DNA of 64,000 nucleotides. Origin: Chitinophaga agrisoli. Lineage in GTDB: Bacteria > Bacteroidota > Bacteroidia > Chitinophagales > Chitinophagaceae. Positions 52,989 to 61,474 of the stretch are shown here, one piece after another; position 1 is the first letter of the stretch; the number at the start of each line of letters is the position of its first letter. The DNA is taken from the NCBI RefSeq assembly GCF_008386695.1, contig NZ_VUOC01000002.1:1604481-1668480 (forward strand), written 5' to 3'. The notes below the pieces were generated by a model. The model did not search any database. It was not told the DNA's origin and saw only the letters and a program-made list of their open reading frames with translations. The position numbers and the translations under genes were made by a program.

Positions 52989-53023
52989 AAAAGGCTGTCT
53001 CAAATGTTATGAGACAGCCTTTT
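52989..53023 (+). terminator. Strong terminator of the DUF4197 gene
   Basis: Perfect 14-bp stem AAAAGGCTGTCTCA / TGAGACAGCCTTTT with a 7-base loop, followed by further T-rich sequence. It could also stop minus-strand transcripts of the ACT gene, as the complementary strand also ends in T residues. Confidence 0.9.
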
Positions 53024-53058
53024 CTTTCACAGCTCAGCGTAAAAGCGTTGTTGACGCT

Positions 53059-53457
53059 TCAGGTTATTCTGGTTAATGCGTTTAACGCCTGCATGGCTTT
53101 GTCTGTCGCGGCTTCCGGCACAAAGATGTGATCGTGGTAAAAGGCTGCTACTATGTTGCAGCTGATGCCTTCATCCGCCAGGGCTTTTGATACAGCGGCG
53201 GTTAACCCTACTGCTTCCAGGGAGGAGTGCACCGTTAAGGTGATCCAGGCCGCTATAAAGGAATAGGCCAACCCCTGGGCGTCTGCCAGGCTTTTGCGCA
53301 CGATCACCGTCATGCCTTCTTTTTCCCGGAAAAGGCAGATCAGATCCCTGGTCTCCAGCTCCGTATCGTGACCAATGGTACAGAACACGTACTCACCCTT
53401 GTTCAGTACAGGCTGCATAGTGCGGAGCAAGGTGGCCAGGTTGGTTTCTCCTGTCAT
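53059..53457 (-). CDS. ACT-domain protein (COG3602-like)
   Basis: About 132 residues from ATG 53457 (MTGETNLATLLRTMQPVLNK). Two small alpha/beta halves: EYVFCTIGHDTELETRDLICLFREKEGMTVIV, then WITLTVHSSLEAVGLTAAVSKALADEGISCNIVAAFYHDHIFVP, the latter a clear ACT-type ligand-binding fold. It ends KAMQALNAL. COG3602-type ACT proteins are stand-alone and of unknown ligand; amino acids are the usual ACT effectors. It lies downstream of, and on the same strand as, the sugar dehydrogenase, 51 bp away. Confidence 0.8.
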   Translation of the reverse strand: MTGETNLATLLRTMQPVLNKGEYVFCTIGHDTELETRDLICLFREKEGMTVIVRKSLADAQGLAYSFIAAWITLTVHSSLEAVGLTAAVSKALADEGISCNIVAAFYHDHIFVPEAATDKAMQALNALTRIT

Positions 53458-53508
53458 AACGGTACATTTTAATGAATACGATCGTTTCACTAAAATTACC
53501 GAAAAGTA

Positions 53509-54933
53509 TTACCATTTACCACCGTGGTGGCCATGGCCGTTATCGTCTTTCTTATCCGCCACCAGTTTCCATATCTGACCGGTATTGCCGGAAGGGCCAG
53601 CCATACTGGATACTGCCAGGTACAATTCACCATCCCAATCCTGTCCAAAACCTTTCAGATAATGCTGCAGGTTATCAGGGTAGCTCTTTAATGTGAGCTC
53701 TTCAAAATCCCAGAGGCCGCTTCCACCACCCGGTGTGGCCATAAACAATTCTGCATCTGCCATATTTTCTGAGCGGGCAAAGGAACCAAAGATATATTTT
53801 CCGCCTAGCCAGGGGATATCATGACCGCGGTATACGTTACCGCCTATGATGGTAACTGCCCTTCCGCCCTTGGGATTTTCTGCATTGTTCAGTTCAATTA
53901 CCGGGTCTATAAGCATATTGCCAAATGTATCTTTTACGGGGCATCCGGCCAGTTCCATTTCATTATCGGCTGCATTAAAGCAATGCGTGCCTTCTTTTAC
54001 ATTCCATCCATAGTTGCCTCCTTTTTTAACTACATCAATTTCTTCATACAGTACTTGTCCTGCATCGCCCAGGTATAACCAGTGTGCGCCGCCCATATCA
54101 AAGGAGAAGCGATAGGGATTGCGGAATCCGTATGCATATATTTCATCTTTACCCTGCTTGCCTACAAATGGGTTGTCGCCCGGAATGGCATAGGGGTTTC
54201 CGTGGTTCACATCAATACGCAATACATTGCCAAACAGGTTGGAATCTATATCCTGTCCGTTACCACCGGCATTTGTCTTATACCAATCCATCACATGGCC
54301 CGGCGCAACATCGTCTGCGCCTCCGCCATCACCTATGGAAATGTACAGGTAGCCGTCCCAGCCAAATGCAAGGGTGCCGCCGTTATGGTTAGACTGCGGA
54401 TCATCGAGCTGCAGTATCACTTTCTCTGTGCTCATATCGGCCTTGTTGGGATTACTTGCATCCACTTTAAATTCTGCGATACGGCTCAGGTTGTTCCATG
54501 CACCACCTCCCTGTGGGCCACCAGCGCGCGGGGGGAGCGTGTAGTAAATGTAAAACTTACCGTTATGCCGGTAGTCAGGATGAAAGGCCAGACCCAATAG
54601 TCCGCGTTCATCATAATTACCATCCAATGCAACCATCTTGCCGCTTACATCGAGGAAAGGCGTTGACAACTTATTGCCATTGTCATCTACGATCCAAATC
54701 TTTCCTACCTGGTCAATGATAAATAAGCGTTTGCTGTTGTCTGGCGCTGTGACCACTCCAAGCGGGGATACAAGGTTATCGGCAATAAGTTTTGCATCTA
54801 CCGTTTTAGAGGGCCTGTCATCATGTTTTTTACAGGCAGGTAAAACAATCAAAACAGCCAAGAATATTGTCATTAAAGGGCCGGCAAAACTGCGTAGCAG
54901 CCCGCAGTTGGCATTAGTGGAATTGATCTTCAT
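53509..54933 (-). CDS. PQQ-dependent sugar dehydrogenase-like lipoprotein
   Basis: 474 residues. Lipoprotein signal with Cys34 in IVLPACKKHDD. A six-bladed propeller of the soluble GDH/GSDH type follows: LVSPLGVVTAPDNSKRLFIIDQVGKIWIVD, GLLGLAFHPDYRHNGKFYIYYT, QSNHNGGTLAFGWDGYLYISIGDGGG, FGNVLRIDVN, DEIYAYGFRNPYRFSFD and NYGWNVKEGTHCF. In this family PQQ and calcium bind at the propeller top and aldose sugars or related alcohols are oxidised in the periplasm. PQQ synthesis genes are not nearby, so cofactor supply may come from elsewhere. Confidence 0.9.
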   Translation of the reverse strand: MKINSTNANCGLLRSFAGPLMTIFLAVLIVLPACKKHDDRPSKTVDAKLIADNLVSPLGVVTAPDNSKRLFIIDQVGKIWIVDDNGNKLSTPFLDVSGKMVALDGNYDERGLLGLAFHPDYRHNGKFYIYYTLPPRAGGPQGGGAWNNLSRIAEFKVDASNPNKADMSTEKVILQLDDPQSNHNGGTLAFGWDGYLYISIGDGGGADDVAPGHVMDWYKTNAGGNGQDIDSNLFGNVLRIDVNHGNPYAIPGDNPFVGKQGKDEIYAYGFRNPYRFSFDMGGAHWLYLGDAGQVLYEEIDVVKKGGNYGWNVKEGTHCFNAADNEMELAGCPVKDTFGNMLIDPVIELNNAENPKGGRAVTIIGGNVYRGHDIPWLGGKYIFGSFARSENMADAELFMATPGGGSGLWDFEELTLKSYPDNLQHYLKGFGQDWDGELYLAVSSMAGPSGNTGQIWKLVADKKDDNGHGHHGGKW

Positions 54934-55259
54934 AAAGAATTGATTTTAGATTGTTAAAAAATCATCAATTGATTAAGATCATAATAGGTAGTGAGGAAAT
55001 TACATGTGATCTTCTTACCGCAGTACAGCTCGTTGATTATGCTCCTGGTTTCTTAGCTGGTCAAGAAAAGATATGGTGTCAGCATACAACTATAATACGC
55101 CAAAAAGTGCGCGATGGTTGCGCAAATCCGATAAAATATTTTTTCATAGTACAGGCTGGTACGCAATACCACCCTGAGATTGGCGCGATCACCACCCCTT
55201 TGGTGGCGGCAATGGCCGTAAATTTGTAACAGTTAATTCATCACCAAAAACATTATACT
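54934..55259. other. Divergent intergenic region, 326 bp
   Basis: Lies between the sugar dehydrogenase and the VOC gene. It contains a plausible promoter for the VOC gene at 55199-55226. A 92-codon frame at 54951-55229 has no recognisable protein character and is rejected. Confidence 0.5.
55199..55226 (+). promoter_or_regulatory. -33/-7 promoter of the VOC gene
   Basis: TTTG (55199-55202) and TAAATTTG (55219-55226) match the Bacteroidota -33 and -7 elements with a 16-bp spacer. The ATG at 55260 is 33 bp further. Confidence 0.5.
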
Positions 55260-55637
55260 ATGTTAGGTCAAGCAAAAGCATTCAGCAGTTTTTCCACGAA
55301 TGATATCCAACAGACCAAGGCGTTCTACGAAAAGCTGGGACTGAATGTAAAAGTAGAAGACATGATGGGCGAGATGCTGATCATGCAACTGAATGGTGGG
55401 GGCACCGTACTCATCTACCCTAAGCCAAATCATGAACCGGCCAGTTTCACTGTCCTGAATTTCCCCGTACAGGATGTGGAAAAAGCAGTGGACGAGCTCA
55501 CGGCTAAAGGGATCAAGTTTGAACAGTATAAAGATCTTAACACGGATGAGAAGGGTATCTCTCACCAGGATGACTTTGCAGTGGCATGGTTTAAGGATCC
55601 CGCCGGCAATATCCTGTCTGTTGTAAAAGACAAATAA
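55260..55637 (+). CDS. VOC family protein
   Basis: 125 residues in the VOC double-repeat fold: AFSSFSTNDIQQTKAFYEKLGLNVK, LIMQLNGGGTVLIYPKPNH, FTVLNFPVQDVEKAVDELTAKGIKFEQY, and AVAWFKDPAGNILSVVKD with a C-terminal strand that usually carries the Glu or equivalent ligand (here a less clear N-I-L-S-V). It is monocistronic with its own promoter and a shared terminator. Function unassigned; glyoxalase-like or antibiotic-sequestering proteins share the fold. Confidence 0.88.
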   Translation: MLGQAKAFSSFSTNDIQQTKAFYEKLGLNVKVEDMMGEMLIMQLNGGGTVLIYPKPNHEPASFTVLNFPVQDVEKAVDELTAKGIKFEQYKDLNTDEKGISHQDDFAVAWFKDPAGNILSVVKDK

Positions 55638-55660
55638 TTTATGCCTGTATATCCTGATGA

Positions 55661-55699
55661 AAAAAATAACCCGGTTATGATACAGCCGGGTTATTTTTT
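55661..55699. terminator. Bidirectional terminator
   Basis: Perfect 14-bp stem AAAAAATAACCCGG / CCGGGTTATTTTTT with an 11-base loop, between the convergent VOC (stop 55637) and TIGR03118 (stop 55703) genes. A T-run follows on both strands. Confidence 0.92.
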
Positions 55700-55702
55700 G
55701 AA

Positions 55703-56785
55703 TTAATGCCTGTTTATCAGGTATCCAAAAAGCCCATGTCTTTCACCATCCGGTCCCGCTGTAAAGAATAATTGTTTGGGATCAGCCATCGGCACATTGT
55801 TCTCCAGCGCCCACAAACCGGGTATGCTGATCGTACGCCAACCGCTTTTTAATGGTCCCAGGAAAATACCCTGGAGGCTATACATGTTAATATGACCATC
55901 TCCAAAATTGCCGATGAGGATCACATCTTTTACCGGACAGAAGCCAGGCGCCGCTACTGCCATCCCCCAGGGAGAGTTTAATGCCCCCCTGGTGGCAAAA
56001 CGTTTTACAAAAGCGCCATTGGGCCTATAGACATCTACATATCCATTACCCATACCTGGTTCATCATCTTCTTTTTCCGGTAATTGCTGTTTAGCGTAGG
56101 TTACATATAGGTATCCGCCTATATTCCTGATATTAAAAGGCGCATAACCGGCGGGGATACCCGGATCGTGGAAGGGTTTACCCGTCACGTATTTAAAATC
56201 CTTATCAAACACATCGATCTTAGCTCCTCTGAAATCGGTGGCATAGAGGTAATTCTTTCCGCCATCCTGCGCCAGCGCCAGGCCTTTGTACACCGCATGC
56301 CAGGGCGATCTGTCTGCTACAAGGGTAGCCGTGTTACCACCGCCCCAGGCAGCCAGGGTACCTTCTTCCGTGGCAAAAATAAAGCGGCTGGGCGTGGCCG
56401 TTTTGTCCTGCCAGATAGCAAAATCCGTGGTATTATTAAATACCTGGCCGGTGGGCGATCCGCCGGTGGAATCTGTGGGGGTAGGGATCTTTACCGGCGG
56501 CCTTACATCGGCCCCGTTCCTGTCATAGATGGTGCTTACGCCGGTTTCTGCAGCGGAGATCCATAACGGACCAGAGGGCGCCACGGCAATACCCCAGGCA
56601 TTCACCAGGTTGGAGTCTAGCCTGGCAGCGCCAAAACCAGCTACATCCGCCACCAGGTTCACCTGTTCGTAATCATTGGGAAGAAAATGTTGTTCGATCT
56701 TTTTGCAGCCCGTACCTAATAACAGGCACAGCCCCATCACACCGGCTTTTAACAGCGGTGGATCGTTGAATAACGTTGGCTTCAT
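55703..56785 (-). CDS. TIGR03118 family beta-propeller lipoprotein
   Basis: 360 residues. Lipoprotein signal with Cys27 in LLLGTGCKK. The body has the family's propeller features: VNLVADVAGFGAARLDSNLVNAWGIAVAPSGPLWISAAETG, TPTDSTGGSPTGQVFNNT, LALAQDGGKNYLYATDFRGAKIDVFD, GYLYVTYAKQ, GYVDVYRPNGAFVKRF and DVILIGNFGDGHINMY. This matches TIGR03118, a family of extracellular six-bladed-propeller proteins with unknown activity. Convergent with the VOC gene. Confidence 0.88.
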   Translation of the reverse strand: MKPTLFNDPPLLKAGVMGLCLLLGTGCKKIEQHFLPNDYEQVNLVADVAGFGAARLDSNLVNAWGIAVAPSGPLWISAAETGVSTIYDRNGADVRPPVKIPTPTDSTGGSPTGQVFNNTTDFAIWQDKTATPSRFIFATEEGTLAAWGGGNTATLVADRSPWHAVYKGLALAQDGGKNYLYATDFRGAKIDVFDKDFKYVTGKPFHDPGIPAGYAPFNIRNIGGYLYVTYAKQQLPEKEDDEPGMGNGYVDVYRPNGAFVKRFATRGALNSPWGMAVAAPGFCPVKDVILIGNFGDGHINMYSLQGIFLGPLKSGWRTISIPGLWALENNVPMADPKQLFFTAGPDGERHGLFGYLINRH

Positions 56786-57153
56786 TTTTCCGGGTTTTAA
56801 AGGGTACTACAATAACAATAGCTGTTGTTTCATATTCCGGTGGAAATCATGATCATGGGTGATCCAATTGGAGTTAAATCCTTAATAAACAAGTTGCATT
56901 CACGATAGCAGATCCGGGGCATGAGATCAGGAATTCCAATAAAAGCTGGCAATCAAGTAAAGTAAGTACGGCGCGGATGATAAAAGCGTTGCCAATGGTT
57001 ACACTTTTATTTAAACCATATCGGCCCCGGCAATAGATCAACAGGGTTGCCCTTATGCAGCCTCAGGGGGAAATATGGCAGCTTCCCCCCTTTTGTACTG
57101 TGCGATGGGGGTGCAGTATTGTTCCTTTGCTGTGCTATCTAAAGCCTCTGCAT
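56786..57153. other. Divergent intergenic region, 368 bp
   Basis: Lies between the TIGR03118 and esterase genes. A weak promoter for the esterase may be TTTTG at 57091-57095 with TATTGTTC at 57117-57124 (21-bp spacer, two mismatches in the -7 box). Nothing else is supported. Confidence 0.4.
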
Positions 57154-58074
57154 ATGAAACATTTACTGATCGTTACCGCGCTATTGTTTTCCGCGCTCAC
57201 CAGCTGCACCAAGGATAACAGCCCTGTTGAAAAGGCCTACCGTTACAACGGTGTTATGAAAATAGACGAACGGAACAGGACCTACCTGCTTAACCTGCCG
57301 CCTGCTTACTATGATAATGACACTACCCATTTCCCACTGGTTGTGGGCATACATGGCACTGGCGGCAGCGCCGCGCAGTTTGAACGCGATTATCATTTTA
57401 CAGACAAAGCCAATGCGTCAGGCTTTATTGCTTTATACCCTGATGGCATACCCAGTCATGGGCCGCTGGGCGTACGCACCTGGAATGCCGGCGCCTGCTG
57501 CGGCCCGGCGCTGGATGAGCAGGTGGATGATGTAACCTTTATCCGCACGCTGATCGATAAGATCCAGACTGATTTTAAGGTAGACCCCAAAAGGATCTAT
57601 ATCGCCGGCATGTCCAATGGCGCTATGTTAACCTACCGGCTGGCCTGTGAGCTGTCTGATAAGATCGCGGCAGTGGCAGCCGTGAGCGGCCCGCTGTTGA
57701 CAGTGCAGCCTTGCCAGCCGGTGAGGCCCGTGCCTATCCTGCATATCCATTCTGCCCTGGACGCTAAAGTGCCTTACCTGGGCGGCGTGGGTATGGGTGG
57801 TTACTACTTTCCACCGGCAGATTCCGGGCTGCAGGTATGGGCCGGTTACAATGCCTGTACCACAAAACAGCTACTAACAGATAACGGGAAGTACAAGCTT
57901 ACCCAATGGTCCGGCTGTAAGAATGAGGTGTTAATGCAGCTGTATGTTACGGCAGACGGCGGCCACTCCTGGCCGGGTGGAGATAAGCCACGCGAGAAGG
58001 CGGACCCGCCGTCCACAGCCATTAATGCCAATGATGTGATATGGGACTTCTTCCGCCAGTATACGTTACCATAG
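57154..58074 (+). CDS. PHB-depolymerase-family esterase lipoprotein (LpqC/feruloyl-esterase-like)
   Basis: About 306 residues from ATG 57154 (MKHLLIVTALLFSALTSC), which gives a lipoprotein signal with Cys18. An alpha/beta hydrolase fold has FPLVVGIHGTGGSA (oxyanion region), WNAGACCGPALDE (a Cys-Cys typical of the family), nucleophile Ser154 in IAGMSNGAM, Asp203 in HSALDAKVP and the His in GGHSWPGG. Family members cleave ester bonds in polyhydroxybutyrate, feruloyl-xylan or acetyl groups. It sits on the outer or periplasmic face. Confidence 0.9.
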   Translation: MKHLLIVTALLFSALTSCTKDNSPVEKAYRYNGVMKIDERNRTYLLNLPPAYYDNDTTHFPLVVGIHGTGGSAAQFERDYHFTDKANASGFIALYPDGIPSHGPLGVRTWNAGACCGPALDEQVDDVTFIRTLIDKIQTDFKVDPKRIYIAGMSNGAMLTYRLACELSDKIAAVAAVSGPLLTVQPCQPVRPVPILHIHSALDAKVPYLGGVGMGGYYFPPADSGLQVWAGYNACTTKQLLTDNGKYKLTQWSGCKNEVLMQLYVTADGGHSWPGGDKPREKADPPSTAINANDVIWDFFRQYTLP

Positions 58075-58134
58075 CCTCTTTCCCCTTGCTGTATAACAAA
58101 GCCCCAAACAGGCCATGAGTTGGCTCATTAAAGA

Positions 58135-58158
58135 AAAGGCCGCATTGATGCGGCCTTT
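58135..58158 (-). terminator. Terminator between esterase and TonB-receptor genes
   Basis: 9-bp stem AAAGGCCGC / GCGGCCTTT with loop ATTGAT. On the minus strand it is followed by TTTTCTTT, so it chiefly ends the TonB-receptor transcript. Confidence 0.7.
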
Positions 58159-58186
58159 CAATGAGAAGAAGTGTATGAGTGTTATA

Positions 58187-61100
58187 CTAGAATATATTGA
58201 ACTTCACCCCTACTTGTCCGGTAGTACCGGTGTACAGGGATGAATAGGTATACTGCGGCTGATACATAAACGAGCGCTGCGCCTGGTTCAGCAGGTTATT
58301 GGCATTCGCGAACAATACCACTTTCTTGGTCAGGAAGAAGTTCACGTTAGCATCCATATAAAATACCTTATCGTAGTAAATATCTCCTTTGTGATCCGGT
58401 AAGCTACCAGTCACTGTAGAGAAAGAAGAAGTATAGTTAAAGGATACGCGCGCGCTGAAGCGGTGTACTTCGTAAGCCAGTGACAGGTTCACGATATCAT
58501 CCGCAGTGCCGGGCAGTTCCGGTTCTCCTTTTTTGGTAAAGATCCAGTTATGCGTATAGTTGGCATAGAGGCTCAGGTGGTTGAACGGCTGGGGCAGGAA
58601 AGACAGGTCATGCTGGAAAGCGATCTCCATACCAACCAGGTCTGCTGCGCCTGCGTTCACAGGCTTGGTCCTTGCCATTATATCGTCATTCTTCTTTAAA
58701 GGATCGTAGTAACGTTTGTAGTCGGCAATGGTAGCGGCATCTGCGGTGCCGGATGCAGCCAGCTCCTCTGGGCTAAGCACATATTGCTCTACTTGTGAGA
58801 AACGCACATCATCCTTACGGGTAACGGTATAATCCGTGATGTGTTTGTAATATATGCCGCCGGAGATCAGACCTGTACCACCGGTATAGTATTCGCCCAA
58901 CAGGTCCAGGTTGTTGGAAAGCGTAGGCTTCAGATCCGGGTTACCTTCTGATACTGTTTTATCCTTGATGCTTACGTTCATCTTAGGCGCAATGCTTACA
59001 TACGGCGGACGGGAGATAGTGCGCGTATAGGCAAAGCGGCCTACGATCTTTTTAGTAGGGTTCCATTTGATGTGGAAAGCGGGCATAAAGTCCAGGAAAT
59101 GAGAATTGGAAACTGTCTTCTCTGCGATGGCATCCAGCCTCTTATTGTAGTTAAACCCTTCATAGTGCAGGGTGCTGTACTCTGCGCGCAAACCGCCTAT
59201 CAAGGACCATTTATCGCCCAGGTTCTGGGTGCTCATGATATAACCAGCGGTAATCCCTTCTTTACCGGAGTAGTTGCCGGCCAGCGCATCGCGCTTATCA
59301 TCCAGTTTCAGGAACTGGTCTGTGCTGCCGTTATAGTTCATATTGTTGTGCGATACCCATTCCGTAGTAACAGTGTTCCCTACTTCATATTGGGAATGCG
59401 GGAACAGGTCCTTGCTCACGTTCTCCATGTGCGTACCAAAGCTTTGCCAGAAGCGCTGCCAGTCAATATAGTCCGTTGGATCTACCGCTTCGCCGTTGGC
59501 TACTTTCTGGTCATACTCCGCTTTACGTAAAGGATCAAATCCAGGATACCAGGATACCTGGTTCAGGATTGTGCTTTCTTTGGTCATGCCACGGTACTTA
59601 CCGCCAAACTTAATGGTATTGCCATATTTACCTTCTGTGATAGGGATGCTCACATCTACCTGGCCCAGGTACTGGCGGGTATAGGAACGTTTGTCTGCGC
59701 CGCTGTAACCATCCATATACCAGGTATCCACGGTATCGCTATTGCTGGTGGGCCGGCCTTTCAGGTTTTCCAGTACATTGTCTATACCGGTACCGCCAAT
59801 GGCTTTAATAAACCGGGGATCCGTATAATCCATCTGCGCCAGCTTCTCGTTCTCGCTCTCCAGCTCCAGGCTGCGGGAGTTGGGGTTATCGCCTCTGTTC
59901 TTCATGTAGGAGCCTTTCCACTCTATTTTTACTTTACCCAGGATGTGCTGGCCTTCCAGGCCAAAGTTGATGATCTTCTGCGCTATCTCTGCCCCGTTTC
60001 TTTTATTCACGCCGCCATTGATGTGGCGCTCCAGCTCCGGGTTATAGATGGGGTGCATATGGTCATTGGTACGGTCTACATAATATTCGCCGGTGTTATC
60101 GTCGATCATATCGCCGTTATCGTCTTCCACATCGTCACCTTTAGGCGTACCTCTTTCATAACCGGGCGCGCGTTTCCAATTGGTGGGATAGTCTGCGCCG
60201 ATATCGTCCACTTTAAGGGTGTATTCCTGCCTCCAGTCGCGGTAGTTGTTATAGATACCGGTAAAGGTGATGATATGTTTTTCGTTGAACTTATAGTCTA
60301 CACCCAGGGTGTAGCTCTGGCGGATCCTTTCCATCAGGATCTGCTCCATGTTCAGATACTTGGGCATAAAGTAGGTATTGCCATCCACCCATTTGGTATC
60401 GCCCCAGTCGCTGCCGTGCATGTTGGAGCCCAGGTACTGGCGGTAGTAGGAAGCGGAAGCCATTACGCCCAGTTTCTTGTCCTTACCAAAACGGTCGCCA
60501 TACACGATGTTGCCGTTGTAGGCTGGTTTCTGGATCATGAAGGAGTAACCGGTACCGGCCGTAACAGATAGCAGGCGGGTATAAGGCGCTTTACGGGTAA
60601 TGAGGTTCACCACGCCGCCAATGGCGTCGCCATCCATATCCGGCGTGATGGCTTTGGTCACCTCCACGGTCTGCACCATGTCAGAAGGAATGGCGTTGAT
60701 GCCCACAGAGCGGTTATCGCCCGTGCCGGACATGTTAGTACCGTTGATGTTGATGGTGCTTTTAGAGGGGTCTGTACCGCGTACGCTGATGAGGGAAGCC
60801 TCGCCCTGGTCTACCTGCACGTAGATACCGGGCACCCTTTTTAATGCGTCGCCGATGTTGGGGTCCGGGAAGCGGCCTATCTGGTCTGCGGAGATCACGT
60901 TCACGATCCGGTTGGAGTTCTTCTGCTGATTCATAGCTTTCAGGGTGGCGCTATTGGTACCACCTATGACGATGGTTTGCAGATCATGGCCCTGACCCGC
61001 CTGCAGGATGATATCCAGTTTTACGGGCTTGCCGTCCTTTACCACAACAGTAGTGTCAAAAGGTTTAAAACCGATATAGGACACGGATACCTGGTGTGTG

Positions 61101-61315
61101 CCATAAGGAACGTTCAACAGCTGGTAGCTACCAATAGGGTCTGATACCGTATTCCTGGACAGCGCCTTGATCACGATGCTGGCGCCGGGCAGGTTTAGTT
61201 TGTTCTGGTCGATGACCCTTCCTGAGATCAGCCCTTGCGAAAAGACTGACAGGGGAACTGCTGCAAATAGGCAAAGCAGTAGTGCAGATGTAAAGATTCT
61301 TTTCATGGTTCGCAT
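58187..61315 (-). CDS. TonB-dependent receptor with carboxypeptidase-regulatory-like domain
   Basis: About 1042 residues from ATG 61315 (MRTMKRIFTSALLLCLFAAV), giving a signal peptide. A beta-sandwich regulatory domain (LISGRVIDQNKLNLPGASIVI, then SVSYIGFKPFDTTV) precedes the plug (NSNRIVNVISADQIGRFPDPNIGDALKRVPGIYV, then GGVVNLITRKAP) and a 22-strand barrel ending VGVKFNIF. This is the non-SusC, TIGR01782-like type of receptor: no paired SusD is present. It imports an unknown ligand through TonB. It lies downstream of the phosphatase on the same strand. Confidence 0.92.
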   Translation of the reverse strand: MRTMKRIFTSALLLCLFAAVPLSVFSQGLISGRVIDQNKLNLPGASIVIKALSRNTVSDPIGSYQLLNVPYGTHQVSVSYIGFKPFDTTVVVKDGKPVKLDIILQAGQGHDLQTIVIGGTNSATLKAMNQQKNSNRIVNVISADQIGRFPDPNIGDALKRVPGIYVQVDQGEASLISVRGTDPSKSTININGTNMSGTGDNRSVGINAIPSDMVQTVEVTKAITPDMDGDAIGGVVNLITRKAPYTRLLSVTAGTGYSFMIQKPAYNGNIVYGDRFGKDKKLGVMASASYYRQYLGSNMHGSDWGDTKWVDGNTYFMPKYLNMEQILMERIRQSYTLGVDYKFNEKHIITFTGIYNNYRDWRQEYTLKVDDIGADYPTNWKRAPGYERGTPKGDDVEDDNGDMIDDNTGEYYVDRTNDHMHPIYNPELERHINGGVNKRNGAEIAQKIINFGLEGQHILGKVKIEWKGSYMKNRGDNPNSRSLELESENEKLAQMDYTDPRFIKAIGGTGIDNVLENLKGRPTSNSDTVDTWYMDGYSGADKRSYTRQYLGQVDVSIPITEGKYGNTIKFGGKYRGMTKESTILNQVSWYPGFDPLRKAEYDQKVANGEAVDPTDYIDWQRFWQSFGTHMENVSKDLFPHSQYEVGNTVTTEWVSHNNMNYNGSTDQFLKLDDKRDALAGNYSGKEGITAGYIMSTQNLGDKWSLIGGLRAEYSTLHYEGFNYNKRLDAIAEKTVSNSHFLDFMPAFHIKWNPTKKIVGRFAYTRTISRPPYVSIAPKMNVSIKDKTVSEGNPDLKPTLSNNLDLLGEYYTGGTGLISGGIYYKHITDYTVTRKDDVRFSQVEQYVLSPEELAASGTADAATIADYKRYYDPLKKNDDIMARTKPVNAGAADLVGMEIAFQHDLSFLPQPFNHLSLYANYTHNWIFTKKGEPELPGTADDIVNLSLAYEVHRFSARVSFNYTSSFSTVTGSLPDHKGDIYYDKVFYMDANVNFFLTKKVVLFANANNLLNQAQRSFMYQPQYTYSSLYTGTTGQVGVKFNIF

Positions 61316-61474
61316 ATGGGTTGATTGAATTTTTTGACAATACGGCATAGGTGTCCCCTTGCAGCCAGCCCCTGTTAATTTTTTGGACCGGCCGTTAGTT
61401 CTTTTTAAGCTGCATAGCGGTAAGGCCTACACGCTATGCAGCTGTTCTTATTAAGTTGATAGGGATGATGTTAC

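Noticed and set aside
54951-55229. 92-codon frame in the intergenic region before the VOC gene
   Set aside because: No family resemblance, and it overlaps the presumed VOC promoter.
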